Part shown: positions 45,061 through 56,930 of the stretch, piece after piece
Numbering within the stretch: the first letter of the stretch is position 1
Layout: each line of letters begins with the position of its first letter
Origin: Eumeta japonica
Lineage: Eukaryota > Arthropoda > Insecta > Lepidoptera > Psychidae
Length of the DNA stretch: 64,000 bases
NCBI GenBank assembly: GCA_005406025.1
Contig: BGZK01000295.1
Coordinates: forward strand, 1-64,000
Reading direction: 5' to 3'
Made by a program: the position numbers and the translations under genes
Notes under the pieces: generated by a model
What the model saw: the letters and a program-made list of their open reading frames with translations, nothing else
What the model was told of the DNA's origin: nothing
Database searches by the model: none

Positions 45061-46559
45061 GAGATTGAGTTCAGATTATGTTAATACTTTTTTCTTGGTA
45101 GCGTATGCGCATATTGAGCATATCGTTTTAAATCATAAAAAAACATGGTATAAGCCAAATTATTCAAAATTTCAATCGACTGTATTGTTAATGATTATTC
45201 GAAAATTCAATGAAAAACTAAAAATTATAATATATTATAATTATTTCTAGTGTACAATTTAATTGAGGAAAATCTTGATTTTTAGCATATTTTATATTTC
45301 CATAATAACTCTTGAAAGGGTAAAAATACTGTAATAAAAGTAAGGATCTTTTCGAATAAATATAGCCTAAAAATTGTAAAAAACACTAGTTTATTAAAAA
45401 TAATAATGTTCGGTCGTTTGTTTGTTTTTTTCCTTGTTTAAACAATAACGTCAATAGATATCGACTGTCGATGGTAACCTTTAGATTAAAATGTTTTTTA
45501 ATTTTTATAATACGTTTCGTACATTTTATTTATTCTCATCTAAAATATTTTATAACATTCATATATATGCATTAATACAGTTTATTTCATTCTTTACCTA
45601 CAGTACGTAGACGCAAATATTAAATGGTAAAAGAGTAAAAAAAGAGATATCTTATTTGAATGACACTTTGTTTCCAACTCCGCACAGTCAAAAATATGCA
45701 CGCAGCATAGAAAGTGATACCTTTTCGTTTTTAAATTAACTCTAAAGGAGAACAGTGCACAAAGGGCCAAAGGAATATGTTCGTGACGCGGACGTGACGG
45801 TGGCGCGCTACCTGCGCCGCCGCCTGCTTAGAATAATAATTGGAGCGCGCACTCGCCTACTTTATTTATTTATCTGCTTAAAGTCAAAAATATATGAAAA
45901 GGACGCGTTAGCGACTTACGCAAAAATTCCATTTGTTTTCGTGCTACTTGTTATATAAAACATGAAGGTTTGGGAAATTTTAAGGAAGCTTAGAAGTTGC
46001 CGAAAAATTATTGCAAAAAAATATTTTGGCAGTTTGTTTAATTTTTTTCCATTTCTATTACACGTTTCAATATAAACGTGGGCTCATTGAATTTTTGAGA
46101 TAATATGTGCTGTTGAATAAATATTCAACAGTTTGCCGAAAAACCTTTGTTCTGAGTAAGCATTTGTTTCATTTGCGCTAGAATCAAATATATACATTTT
46201 AGTATTCTATTTTAAGATCGTGATTGTTTATTTAACTATTACTAGTCTAATATTATGTTATATTTTCTAGTGTTCAACAAATAGACTTATATTCAATAAC
46301 TGAATAAGGACATTTAAATAAATCGACAGACTTTGAATACAGCCCTACATATTTAAAAATTTTTTTTTGTGATCGCATTCAAGTGCCGTCCTGTCCTTAG
46401 CATTGAACTCGGTATTGAAGTAAATGTAGCCGAATTGTTTTTCAATGAGTGACTACCACGTGCCGACAGCGACCGGTCTTATTCAGTGCACATCGAATAA
46501 TTTTTAAATCGTGGAACTGAAATCGTAGACGTCCATTGCATTTTAAGAAACCTTTTCTG
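45061..46559. other. AT-rich non-coding stretch with a small GC patch
   Basis: CG-rich sequence (GGTGGCGCGCTACCTGCGCC) lies at 45790-45835. A perfect 10-bp stem with a 2-nt loop (CTGTTGAATA / TATTCAACAG) lies at 46110-46131. No gene is recognised. Confidence 0.5.
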
Positions 46560-46720
46560 CGGTTTCGTTCCCGGAACGAGGGGAGCGATGTACGGCGGCT
46601 GAGCGGTCGTCGTCGTCTTCGGAAAAGGGAAGCTCACGCACTTCGCGATCGTATCGCGATAATCACAATCACGGCCGCGACATTTCTCTTATTTTATCGC
46701 GAAAGGTTGCCGTAAGATAA
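46560..46720. promoter_or_regulatory. GC-rich island (candidate cis-regulatory element)
   Basis: CG-rich segment with TCGTATCGCGATAATCAC and TTTTATCGCGAAAGGTTG, two TCGCGA-type words in inverted context, and a GTAAGATAAAA GATA site. It is non-repetitive and non-coding. Confidence 0.35.
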
Positions 46721-46949
46721 AACTGTAATAAATAATGTCTCGAGCGCTCCTGCATTCCCGGCCCGTTCGCTTGTGCTACTGCCATCCATGGTGACTTTTT
46801 TGTGTTTATACATTTTTTTGATATTGTCTGCAAACAAGAATAATATACTGAGGAGCCTATCGTATGCTCTATTCGAATAACATTGGGATATAAATACAAG
46901 CCAGAGAAATGTGAGAATTATGTATTTAGTCTAAAATTTGCCATATGTT

Positions 46950-47105
46950 TTAATTTTTTTATAGCATGTTAGATGGGCAAACGAGCAAGCGAGTCATCAG
47001 AGGATAGACGGTCAACGCCACCCATGGGCACTCGCAATCCCAGAGGAGTCCCCAGTGCGTTGTCGACCTCTCAGGTAGGAATAGGATAGTTGATGGAGAG
47101 GGGAT
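46950..47105 (+). repeat. Lepidopteran dispersed repeat (GCCCATGG family), copy 4
   Basis: TTTTTTTATAGCATGTTAGA, GGGCAAACGAGCAAGCGAGT, CGCCACCCATGGGCACTCGC and CAGTGCGTTGTCGACCTC follow the same order as in the copy at 4155-4290 and are better preserved. Confidence 0.85.
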
Positions 47106-47203
47106 TGATGGAAAGGAAGTGGGGTGGTGGAGAGGGAGTAGGCCACGGGTATTCTTCTTCACTAGAAGAAAAGCAACAGAATATAGCAACAAAGAAGCAA
47201 CAC

Positions 47204-47254
47204 TTCAACAGAATACGGACGTAGACTGCTATTCTACATCCGTATTCTGTTGAA
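47204..47254. repeat. Near-perfect 22-bp hairpin, 7-nt loop
   Basis: The arm at 47204-47225 (TTCAACAGAATACGGACG...) pairs with the arm at 47233-47254 at all 22 positions if one G-U pair is allowed. The loop is CTGCTAT. Confidence 0.9.
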
Positions 47255-50200
47255 TTGTGGTACTTCACCAGGCGAGCCAGCCCATTTCCATGCTGCAAAT
47301 TGTTGGCCACAGTATTTAATACTTTATGTAATACTCTTATAAATACTCCATATTCTAATTACTCTTAAAATTACTCCACCTTATGAATAGTCCTATTAAT
47401 TCTTTTGAGTTAAAGAAATTTTCATAATTCAACTGCGAGAAAAATAATTTACACACATTTATTTGCCTTACCCCAAGGCAGAAAATATATGGGGCATTTA
47501 ATTTTACACAAGCAGACAAGCAAATTGGAGAAGATAAATAAATTGATTATAAGACTTAAATAATCCTTGCGGACACCTAAAACAATTCTGTTTACGATCA
47601 TACAAACTGAAATTATATCATAGATGTAATATTCTTTTCCTGGAGAGATTTTACATATTTGTTGAATTCTAAATGAATGCAAGCTATGTGGTGACAATTT
47701 TTCGAGTGTTTGATGATCAATATTATTGCTTAAACATGAGTAGCTATTTGAGTAATTAACTCTTCAAATATTTAGATGCTAACTAATTAATACGCCATAT
47801 TTACGTTCACATATGATCTTGAACCGTTCGTAGGATGTACAGATGGGTTAATTTCAGATGTATCATTAAAAATATATTTGTCCTTAAAGACATCTACTTG
47901 GGTAAAGAAAATTGCAAACTTTTTTTAATAAAAATTTCGACATAATTGTTGCAAGCTTCATTTCTTAATTCTTTAGTATTTTTGTTTTCAATGCAGGATT
48001 CAGTAAGCTTGCGGTCCATGACTTGAGGTTGACATGAGTCAGCCTTCTTAGTTAATATCTTTTGTTCAGTTAACGCACAAACATTACTGGACATATTGTA
48101 CGACTGAAATTGAGGTCTGACTTCCCTTTTTTTATCCTTCACGTCGAGCTATAAACTTTTAAGTCGTAGTGCTGTCGGTAAAAGCGAAGACCGAGTGGAC
48201 AATAATATGTTGCATAAGAATCGAAGGTAAGAGCTGAATGGCCCTTACGCGTCTGAGTAATAAACTTCATAATGGAACGGAAGTAATGAAAATGTACGGC
48301 TGGTAAACGTCAAAGTTTTAAATGTTTGCGCACAGACAGACAATAGTTAATATATTTGAATAGATAGTACAGTAATAAACTTGTTTTAGTGCAGAATATT
48401 TAGGGCTAAGTACCTTTTGTACATACATTGTACAGACACCTTTTAGCGATTATTGTAAACGTTCGCCGTTAAAAATCTAATTACGTTTAACGTCCATAGA
48501 TAGAGAACTTCTCGCATCTTCAAATCTCAAATATTCTAATACCAGTCCATGGACATAGTCGTAAACCGTTCATGGAACATTAAATTTACGTAATAGATAT
48601 GCGGGTAGGTTCATGTTCATAGTCTCTCGTGATTGCTTTAAGTTATTTAATACGACTTTCTAGAATTGCGCCTCGTCAAAGATTTAGTATAATGTTGCGT
48701 CGAAAAGCAGTTTCAATTGAAATGATTGGGAATATTTTGATAAAGAGACGAAGGTCATAAATTTTTCTAATAATACACATTTGCATGTTGTTTTTTGCGT
48801 TGATAATATTTCGTGTTTACATGTTATTTTTTATGGAGGCTAAAACTCTAGTATCCTTAATAGTGACGATGGAAAAAAAGAAACTAAATTGTTTTAGGAT
48901 GGGACAAAAGATTTGTCAAGCTTAAAAAAATATATTTTTAACTAAACTTATTATTTCAATCGTTTCGGAAGCTGAACATGAATTTCCTTCTCTATATTTC
49001 CATTATGTACGATCGTGGTACTGTCGTAACCAACGATGACTCGTGACCTTTTACAGATCGTCAGCTTATTGCATTGGCGAGGATCTAATGGAGGTCGTCT
49101 CATTCTAATATGCGATTGTCACGCGTTTGGTTTGTTGTTTGTTACTAGAAAGCTATAGAACCTACAATCATTGAGTTATATGGCCGGATTTTAATGAAAG
49201 CGACTGTACTAGCAATATTAACCAACTGGTATCATTTTAATTGGCTGATGTTGTGAGCTATGACGATGAATAACTTTCTTCGTTTCCATTTTGATCTCAC
49301 AGAGAGACCTCGAAAGTTTTTCTTTTCATAAAATATTAATTGACTTGATTTTGTTTTATGTTTTAGTTTGTTGGAATTTGTTGGAACCAACAGTTAAAGT
49401 ACCCCGTCGGGCATCTATATAATGTCACCAGTATGTACATTGGGCAAAAACCTTCGTCTTTAGACCCTGAAGTATGCAGGTTCCGAGTACGCAAATTCAA
49501 ATTCAATAATTTCATTTTATCATAGGTTACACGTAATTGAAATACCTCGTTATGATATTAATTTACTACTCGCTCAGAAGACAGTTTTATTTCAAGAAGA
49601 AGAAACAAGGAACTTAAGGGTCACCCTTTTCAATTTATTTTGTACATAGTTACAATAAAAAACTAATCTTACACAGAGGCACAATCTGATAAGAAAATGA
49701 GCAGACTATGTTCATGATTTGCTTCCAAAATAATCGAAAATTTTATAAAACCCTTTTTCTTAACAAGCAATTGTTTAATAATAATCTAAAATTATTGAGA
49801 GGTAAGTTTTAAATGCATGTCACAGAGCCCTTTAAATGAATTCGTAGCTTGGATACTCTGCACAGTTTTCTGAGAGCTGCCCACCTGATTTAATTTTTTC
49901 TCGTGACTCTCTTATCGAAGTTCCTTTTGTCTAATGGGTTAGCTTACATTTTTTTTTATATTACTGCATCTAAAGCCGATTCTGCTTTCGACGTCAATGT
50001 GTCATACGTTTGATTCCGTTCGCGGTCTCGCTTTTGATTCCAGATCTTGTCTTGATCCAAGTAGATTCAGATTCTGGTCTCTCAATATCCCGATGCTGAA
50101 TATAATAAAGCACGGTGGTGTACGGTGCAGAGTTGATCAATGAATGAATATTTAGTAAGACAGAGTAGGGTGCTGAATACAGTATGGTATGAATCGCGCT

Positions 50201-50350
50201 TTATGCTTAAAACTACAAAAAAAAAAAAATGCTAAAACACAATGATATTTTTAAAGCATTGTAATAACTGATAGTAAGTAGGTTCAAGCGAGATTTGCAA
50301 AGTATTTTCAATCATAAAATAAATTTAAATAATAAAGTACAACACTGAGG
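47255..50350. other. AT-rich non-coding stretch
   Basis: No gene is recognised. A segment at about 49965-50095 (CCGATTCTGCTTTCGACGTC, GGTCTCGCTTTTGATTCC) resembles the unamplified body of the CTCGATTC dispersed family in plus orientation. Confidence 0.5.
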
Positions 50351-50530
50351 GCCTCTTTCACCATCTCCTTTTAAAATGACATTTAACAAAAAGCCACTTT
50401 AGAAATTAATTTTACGTTTTACGTCCTTCTTTTAATGGTTGTTAGTTAAAAGGAGGACATGGAACGCCAAATTAATTTTAAAAGTATCTTTTTATTAAAA
50501 ATCAGTTTAAAAGGAGATGGTGAAAGAAAC
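50351..50530. mobile_element. Foldback MITE, 180 bp with 42-bp arms
   Basis: The arm at 50351-50392 and the arm at 50489-50530 are inverted copies. The core CTTTCACCATCTCCTTTTAAA is identical in both arms and the remainder differs at only a few positions. The centre contains a second small fold (CCTTCTTTTAA / TTAAAAGGAGG). Such short, fully self-complementary elements are typical non-autonomous DNA transposons. No target duplication is certain. Confidence 0.85.
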
Positions 50531-52190
50531 GTTTAATAAGTACATTAAAGTATTGAATTCCCGACTCTCAGTCTTTGCCACTTTGCTAAACAAAATCTCT
50601 CGTGGGGATTATTAAACAGCTTTCTTACGGTTGACTTCACAAATAACAGAACCTTGCAAGCTTTTTATTAGATTCAAGGCCGCGTAAGCTTGGCCTTAAA
50701 TTGTGTTTTTTTTTACTATGGTCCCTTGCAACTTGTCGATTATAGCATGTTCACTAGTAATGTTTTTTAGAGGTATTGCTTGTGTTAGAGATTTTTTAAA
50801 TTATTCACTTTATATAAATTATAAAAGTTATAAAAAACTATGAATTAAATTAAATGAAAAACTTAAAAAATCCCTGACGCAAACATTACTTCTGAAAAGT
50901 AAAAAAATAATACGAATTGGCCCTTTAAGTTTAATATAATAAGTGTAGGTAATATTCTCATCCGAGCGACGTCGTGTCGGTAGACTGCTAAGTTGATAAA
51001 TAAAATAAGAGGATACAATTAAAAATGATGAAAATTGAATTTAAAATACAATAAAGCTACCTACGTATCTTAAGTAAACATCAAAACATCAGTGTCTGAT
51101 TCCTGAGTCTCTCTTAATTAAGTCTTTGCGGTCCCCTAAAACGACGACGCTTGGATAAAAATATTACGTATTAATTATATTTCACTTAAAGGGACAATAC
51201 GCATTTTTTTTTACTTTTTAAAGGTTTTGTTTGAGTGAGGGGTTTTTTAAATGTTTACTTTAAATTTTAATGCATTAGCTTTAGAACGACGCTGATGTAA
51301 CGATAAGTACATTCAACGATTCTGTCATTATTGCTGTATCATCGGCAAAAATAAAAAAAGTGAGTTTCGTGTTTACCATGAATATCGATGTCATATCTAT
51401 TGCATATTTGTAGTTTACGAACTTCAAAACGTGCTGCAGTATTGTAGTAATGCGTTTCAGAGATGATTCAGCATTTTGCTGTTTCACAACTATCTGCATT
51501 TCGATAAGCCTTTATCTATAATCGGACTGACTTAATGGATTTATTGTTAACTTTTCATTTCAAACTTAACAAAGCTTTATGTAGTAGAAATCCTAAGAAG
51601 TATAGCTGAAGTAACTGAGTCATTGTTGAGCTTTCTATAGAATCGAAGCTTTTTGGCTACATAGTCTCTGCCACTTTTGCCTAGTCTGTGCTAAATCTGT
51701 GGCCGATTATATATAAATTATAGATTATACAACTTTTGCATTTGTGTTATGCATAGTGTGACGGAGTGATTGTATCTAGATCTAGACTACAGCACTGAAT
51801 CCTTTTTGTATTTTACGTGCTCGGATGGCTGGAAGTCTAAGGTCTGCTTCGAGATAGTTCATGATGATCTTTGCAAACGACTTATGAGCTCGATTTCGGG
51901 TGTAATTCTTCGGTAAGAGGTTATTTAAAGATCGGGACGGTGGTCACTCCTATCTCTAGCGTTAGGTGTTGTATCTTCAAGTGCGGTAGAATGACACAAC
52001 TTCCAAAAGACCGGTTTTTGTCTAGCTCTCATTACTCAATTGTGTTTTTAATATAATTTTGTGAAAAAGTCGAAAAGCAAAAAAAAAAAAAAAATTGCAA
52101 AAGTGGCAATAAAAATGTTGAACTGAAATAATAATGACAGGTATTTGTGTAATATGTATTGCAATACATTTATAACGTATAAAATATAAA
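50531..52190. other. AT-rich non-coding stretch
   Basis: No gene or repeat family is recognised. Poly(A) at 52079-52095 is unremarkable. Confidence 0.55.
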
Positions 52191-52245
52191 AGATGTTCAA
52201 AGTTTAAAATAATTTTCGACTAATTATTTTAAAGTTTGAACATCT
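52191..52245. repeat. Near-perfect 24-bp hairpin, 7-nt loop
   Basis: The arm at 52191-52214 (AGATGTTCAAAGTTTAAAAT...) and the arm at 52222-52245 pair at 23 of 24 positions around TTCGACT. The folded length of 55 nt is in the pre-miRNA range. Confidence 0.88.
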
Positions 52246-52899
52246 CGTCTTAATTCACAGGAACAAGGAAATAAATCACAGAAAAGAATGATCAAATCTC
52301 TATGACATTTACGATAAATGGCATAACCCAAGACTGGTTTAGAGCATGAGCGTTCAAATTAAGATTAACAGAAACATTCTGTTAGTCGTGAGAAAAGTAA
52401 AATCATACTTATACATTGGTGTATTTATTCTAAATAAGAAAATTCAATACAGCGTTTCCAGTGTTGTTGAAAAATTTGGTTCAGATTAAAACGTTAGAAC
52501 ATTTAAAAAGAAGTTTTGTTAAAAGTGTTTGTCAGTTATTTTATCATAAAACGGTTGTGATTGTTTATATAATATCAAATTTAATAAAATATCTGTATAT
52601 CGCCAAACAAAATTCAAATACCTTAGATTACATAATTTTTTATATAAAGTGTATAAATTTATGTGATTCAATAATAATTTTGCATGTTGGTAGATAACGA
52701 TGTCACGATGAGCTAATCATTGAACTGCTTCTAAGATACGCATCTTAGGCAGAAACGGGATAATTAATAGGTGACACCAACATACAATTTCATTCACAAG
52801 GTAAAACTAAAGACAGAAATCCCGAAATAAAATTAAGAAGATTAACTAAGTATAAGAAGTAATAAAGCATCACTATTTACCACGTTTTTATTAAGTGGT

Positions 52900-53140
52900 T
52901 TTTTTGTCAGTCTGTTTGTTTTTATGTCTGTTCGGTTGGAATTTTATAATCGGTTTTAAACTAATTTTCTGTTGAACTAGAGATTTGATACTTTAAACTT
53001 AGGTCAGAACTGGATGGCGGAACAATATTTATTCGCTTTCTTGCCGGTCTGTTTGGTTGAAATTTTTTTATCCATATTAAACTACTTTTCTATTCAACGA
53101 GAGATTTGATACTTTAAATATGGTTTAGAACTGGTTGACA
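52900..53140. repeat. Two-copy tandem duplication, about 121-bp period
   Basis: GAGATTTGATACTTTAAA occurs at about 52980 and 53101, with flanking TCTGTTCGGTTGGAATTTT / TCTGTTTGGTTGAAATTTT and AGAACTGG in the same order in each copy. The wording is like parts of known lepidopteran repeats, but no family is assigned. Confidence 0.75.
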
Positions 53141-53829
53141 ATTCAAGAAAATATATAAGAAGAAAAATAAGAAAATTGTTTTCACTATAAGATTAAATTT
53201 TTTACTCGTCATATTGTATTTTGTTTTTATTTAGGATTTATAAGGGGTGAACGGGCATAGCAGTCATGGTAATTCTAAATGGATTTAAAAATTTCACATG
53301 AACAGTAGTAAAAAGCGGAAAATTATAATAAATAAAGAAACATTTCTCTTTTTAAACGGACTAAAAAGCATGAAATAACATATGAAAATATTTGTAGTAC
53401 TTGAAAGGAAAAACGTGTTGCGCGTGCGATAACAAATACGTTCTTACAAGCATTATAATTGAATTTGCAAGTAATTTAATCATTTGTTTAGGTGGGTGAA
53501 GTATTTTCCCATCGATTATCTACAAATAATTATGCATCGAGGCAAATGCGCCTCACGTTTCTCGTTTTAAATAGTATAAGTATTTTCTTTCCTCATTATC
53601 TACTACTTTAATCGTTTTAAAAAGGTGGCGAATTATTTTATTTACCTTTATTGTATTTACAATTAAATGTTTATACCAAACTAACAATAGTTAACGTGCA
53701 ATAACCCACCTCGTGGTCCATCACCGGCATACGTGTAAACGCCTATTAGCCATATACCACTTCGGCGACTTCGTATCGCTTTCCTGCTGATGTGCTTATG
53801 AACTTTGTAAAGTATCTTTTTTCGATTCC

Positions 53830-54080
53830 AGTCACGCGCCCCCGTCCCGCCAGCCGCGTTGTCGATGCCGCTTCGGGGAGACAGAGCCGGGTGTTTCGAT
53901 GCTAGTTCCTATCGATGGTGCGGTGTAGAATGGTCTTTTTGTGGTATAGTACCATTTATGCCCGTTTATTTATATGCCGGTTGTGCCGCGTTCCTCGAAC
54001 CGGGCGCAGCGGCGCGCCGGTGATTTTGTTTTGTGGTTTTTTTTAAAGGTACTCGCGACTCCGTCATTTGGAGGCGTTTG
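53830..54080. promoter_or_regulatory. GC-rich island (candidate cis-regulatory element)
   Basis: The island is CG-rich (CACGCGCCCCCGTCCCGCC, CCGGGCGCAGCGGCGCGCCG) with AT-rich surroundings. It is non-repetitive and has no sustained open frame. Confidence 0.35.
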
Positions 54081-54584
54081 CTGGACGCGCTTTGATTCTG
54101 AAATATCTTTGGATCCGTTTGATTTTGTACATTCCCTCTAAAACTATTCTGTGATTAATAGAACTCATTGCAGTGCAATTTTACCTTCTTATCTTTTGAT
54201 TAATCGTAGTTGCAAATAATAAAACAGATAAGTAATTTGGCAAACGTGAAAATTTGTATCTAGGTAACTAATGCAACATTATAGCTCCCTCTGAACTTAA
54301 TTAAGATACAGATATCTTTTATGAGATAACGCTTTATAGCAAACTTTTGTTTAAAGATTTTCTATGTTTTTGCTCTTTTACAATTTTATTAGTGTAATAT
54401 TACTTATGGACAGTCAAAAACTTTCAATTTGCGGTGAAACAGTGTTTTTATGACTAGGACAATCGCATTTCCAGTAGTGGGTCCGTTAATTACGTATTAT
54501 ATGGTTGTTATAAAATTCGTCCTATTTCATTGGACTTCATTCGTCTGTTGTTTTCATCGGATTTGTAGATAGACAAAAAAAATT

Positions 54585-55325
54585 GGGTGCGTGTACTTAT
54601 GTACGAGCGTGAGAAGTTATACTTGTTCGGGAAGATATACAAACGAGCCCAAACTCGATGGGGTTGCGTTGTTTAATTACGGAGTTCCCATGGCCACCTT
54701 CCAGCTCCATTATCAGACTCTGGTTACCATATAGTACCAAAGTACTCCTCAAGACGAATCAAACGAGCCCAAACTCGATGGGGTTGCGTCGTTTAATTAC
54801 GGAGTTCCCATGGCCACCTTCCAGCTCCATTATCAGACTCTGGTTACCATATAGCACCAAAGTACTCGGCAAGACGAATCAAACGAGCCCAAACTCGATG
54901 GGGTTGCGTCGTTTAATTACGGAGTTCCTATGGCCACCTTCCAGCTCCATCATCAGACTCTGGTTACCATATAGCACCAAAGTACTCGGCAAGACGAATC
55001 AAACGAGCCCAAACTCGATGGGGTTGCGTCGTTTAATTACGGAGTTCTTATGGCCACCTTCCAGCTCCATCATCAGATCAGCTCTATGTCATAATAATAT
55101 TGCATTGTCATGCGATTTATACATGCATGCAAAATTTCATTTAAATTTTAAAAATTAAATAAATAAATTTTTATTTTCTTATATTAAATGTACATAAATT
55201 CTCTCATTATTCGAAATTCGAATTCTAAGCGGGCAGCTTCAATTTGTTAATTTTGTGTCACACAATCTTAAAATTTCACTTTCATTATTTTTTCATAACG
55301 CGCCTAAAGAGGTATAACTTCAAAA
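54585..55325. mobile_element. TIR element, copy 2, with internal 120-bp tandem repeat
   Basis: The left end GGGTGCGTGTACTTATGTAC then GAAGTTATACTTGTTCGGG, and the right end CCTAAAGAGGTATAACTTC, form an inverted repeat (15 of 19 positions). The same two ends bound copy 1 at 10877-11455. The interior from CATGGCCACCTTCCAGCTCC to GATCAGCTCTATGTCATAAT is a stretch I recognise as widely repeated in Lepidoptera. The 166-codon frame across it arises because 120 bp is 40 codons, and should not be read as a gene. Confidence 0.75.
54641..55078. repeat. 120-bp tandem repeat, 3.65 copies
   Basis: AAACGAGCCCAAACTCGATG starts at 54641, 54761, 54881 and 55001, exactly 120 bp apart. Units are nearly identical (only a few substitutions such as TATAGTACC/TATAGCACC), so the expansion is recent. 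The last unit breaks off at CATCAGAT and continues into unique element sequence. Confidence 0.97.
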
Positions 55326-55492
55326 ATGAACATATTCTTGATTTAGTTGAATACTATCAATTGATTTTTAAAGTTGTTGTTTAGTTATCGTTAAGAGAAA
55401 ATTAAAAAAATATTTAATGTAATGCCGTACTTATGCACTGGCCCCAAAATTACACCCAATGTATAAGCGCGGTGAAAAATAATATTTCACAT

Positions 55493-55512
55493 TGGAGCCA
55501 ACGTTGGCTCCA
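55493..55512. repeat. Perfect 20-bp palindrome without spacer
   Basis: TGGAGCCAACGTTGGCTCCA is an exact palindrome. Two further outer pairs (one T-G wobble and one A-T) extend it to 24 bp. It sits at the edge of a GC-richer segment (55490-55625). Confidence 0.95.
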
Positions 55513-56110
55513 GTGTTGGAGACGTATTAAGAGCCCGTGGGTCGGCGTCGGCAACATCAAAAAAAAAATGCTATGCGTGTCGATGCGCGGTTTGCGTATT
55601 GGCCGCGCACTCGGTCGACATTCGATCGTCTTTAAGTAAACATTTAGTGCAAGACAATTAATTTCGCAATAACTTCGAATTTGTCCGCTACGTAGAGCCA
55701 CGAAGTTGTTCTGCATATTATTCAAGTGCATTATGCAGACTGTTTAATGTTAGTTTCATATTCTAGAAAGTGTGGTAACCTACCTACCATCTACTGTTTT
55801 TTGGTGGAGAACGACTCGTTAAGTGTAAAATACAATCGTATGAACTGACCACTGCTAATAGAAAAGCAGCAGTATCGAGTATCGACATATTATCTCCGGC
55901 TCTTTTAGGTGAAATAAGGTTTGGCTCAACCGCTGGGGTCAAGATTTAAATAGCAGTTGCGTATGTCTATCAAAAGAACCAAAGCTGGGGCCAACGTGTC
56001 TTAATTATTGGTAGTGAAATGCATCCAATTACGAAATAGCGTTAGCGGTTTTTGTAATCAATCCAACTAAAAGGATATAGTGTTGTTAATGCGGCTCTTA
56101 AAATGTAATA
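55513..56110. other. Non-coding stretch, GC-rich at the start
   Basis: The part 55513-55625 is CG-rich (GGGTCGGCGTCGGCAAC, GGCCGCGCACTCGGTCGAC). The rest is AT-rich and featureless. Frames on both strands across 55433-55731 are products of the GC-rich part. Confidence 0.45.
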
Positions 56111-56190
56111 ACATTGGTGCAAACTATAAAAACTGGTTAAGTGCGAGTCTGATTGGCACACGAAGAGTTCCATACTACTGTAAAATATTG
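56111..56190 (+). repeat. 5' fragment of an ACTGG...GAGTC-type lepidopteran element
   Basis: AAAAACTGGTTAAGTGCGAG, TCTGATTGGCACACGAAGAG and TTCCATA are a decayed version of the head at 60389-60435 (AACTGGCAAGTGAGAGTCGG ... GAAGAGTTCCG). Nothing else of the element is recognisable beyond the head. Confidence 0.65.
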
Positions 56191-56549
56191 AATACAACAT
56201 ACTTTTTTAAAAAGGTTGATGAAAAACGAGAACAAAAATTAGGATTAAACAAAAAAACGTCGAAGGAAACGAAGAAACATTTCCGAAGAATAGTTTCGAA
56301 AACTTTAATCGAAGTCACATGAAAAAATTTGCGGACAAAACGGCGACTCCATCGCAACTAATTTTGAATAGACGAAACCGAAAAAAGTCGGTATAGTAGC
56401 ATGTATTACAAGTATTCATCCAATCACCCATTCATTTACTTGAATAATTTCCTCTCCCGAATCTGCAAGTGCGGATCGCATTAAAAAAAGCTTTAGGATA
56501 CACGTTTTCTTTTGTCGAAGTAGGCAGTCCATCTTCAAAACCTATCCAA

Positions 56550-56880
56550 ATAAACGGTAGGTGCGCGTATAATGGCCGCACGTCGTCTCAACAACGCAGC
56601 AAGTCGGATATACGGGGTGTTAGTGTAACAGCCTTTTAGTTTAATCCGATGGAACGGAGACGGGACCGGGACAGTAATAAGTAGATTGTAATTGGAGATC
56701 AAACGCGCCGGCCGTGAATGGATTAGGCGTCGTCGGGACCGACGTCGAACGGTGACGGCCGCGACGGCGACAATTCCGTGAGCGCGTATCGCGTCATTTA
56801 TGATTAAAATGGATGTGTGTGCATGTTCGACTGTTATCAAATCGTGAAAATTAATTATTTATAGCCGTTAACGGGCGAGG
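56550..56880. promoter_or_regulatory. GC-rich island (candidate cis-regulatory element)
   Basis: CG-rich cores (CAAACGCGCCGGCCGTGAAT, GTCGTCGGGACCGACGTCGA) are followed by CGTCATTTATGATTAAAATG, which contains Hox/Cad-like TTTATGA and TGATTAAA words. It is non-repetitive. Overlapping minus-strand frame of 101 codons has no recognised family. Confidence 0.4.
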
Positions 56881-56930
56881 GACATTTTAAGAACTATCAC
56901 AGTATACGTCTGCGTTCCCCCGTATATGAT

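Noticed and set aside
44644..45062. Frames of 132 and 137 codons
   Set aside because: They come from the 46-bp minisatellite. Several registers are open equally, so none is privileged.
45220..45246. 20-bp palindrome AATTATAATATATTATAATT
   Set aside because: It is pure A/T, where such palindromes arise easily by chance.
54658..55158. 166-codon open frame
   Set aside because: It is produced by a 120-bp (40-codon) tandem repeat inside a TIR element. The repetition is at DNA level and the frame has no start context or family.
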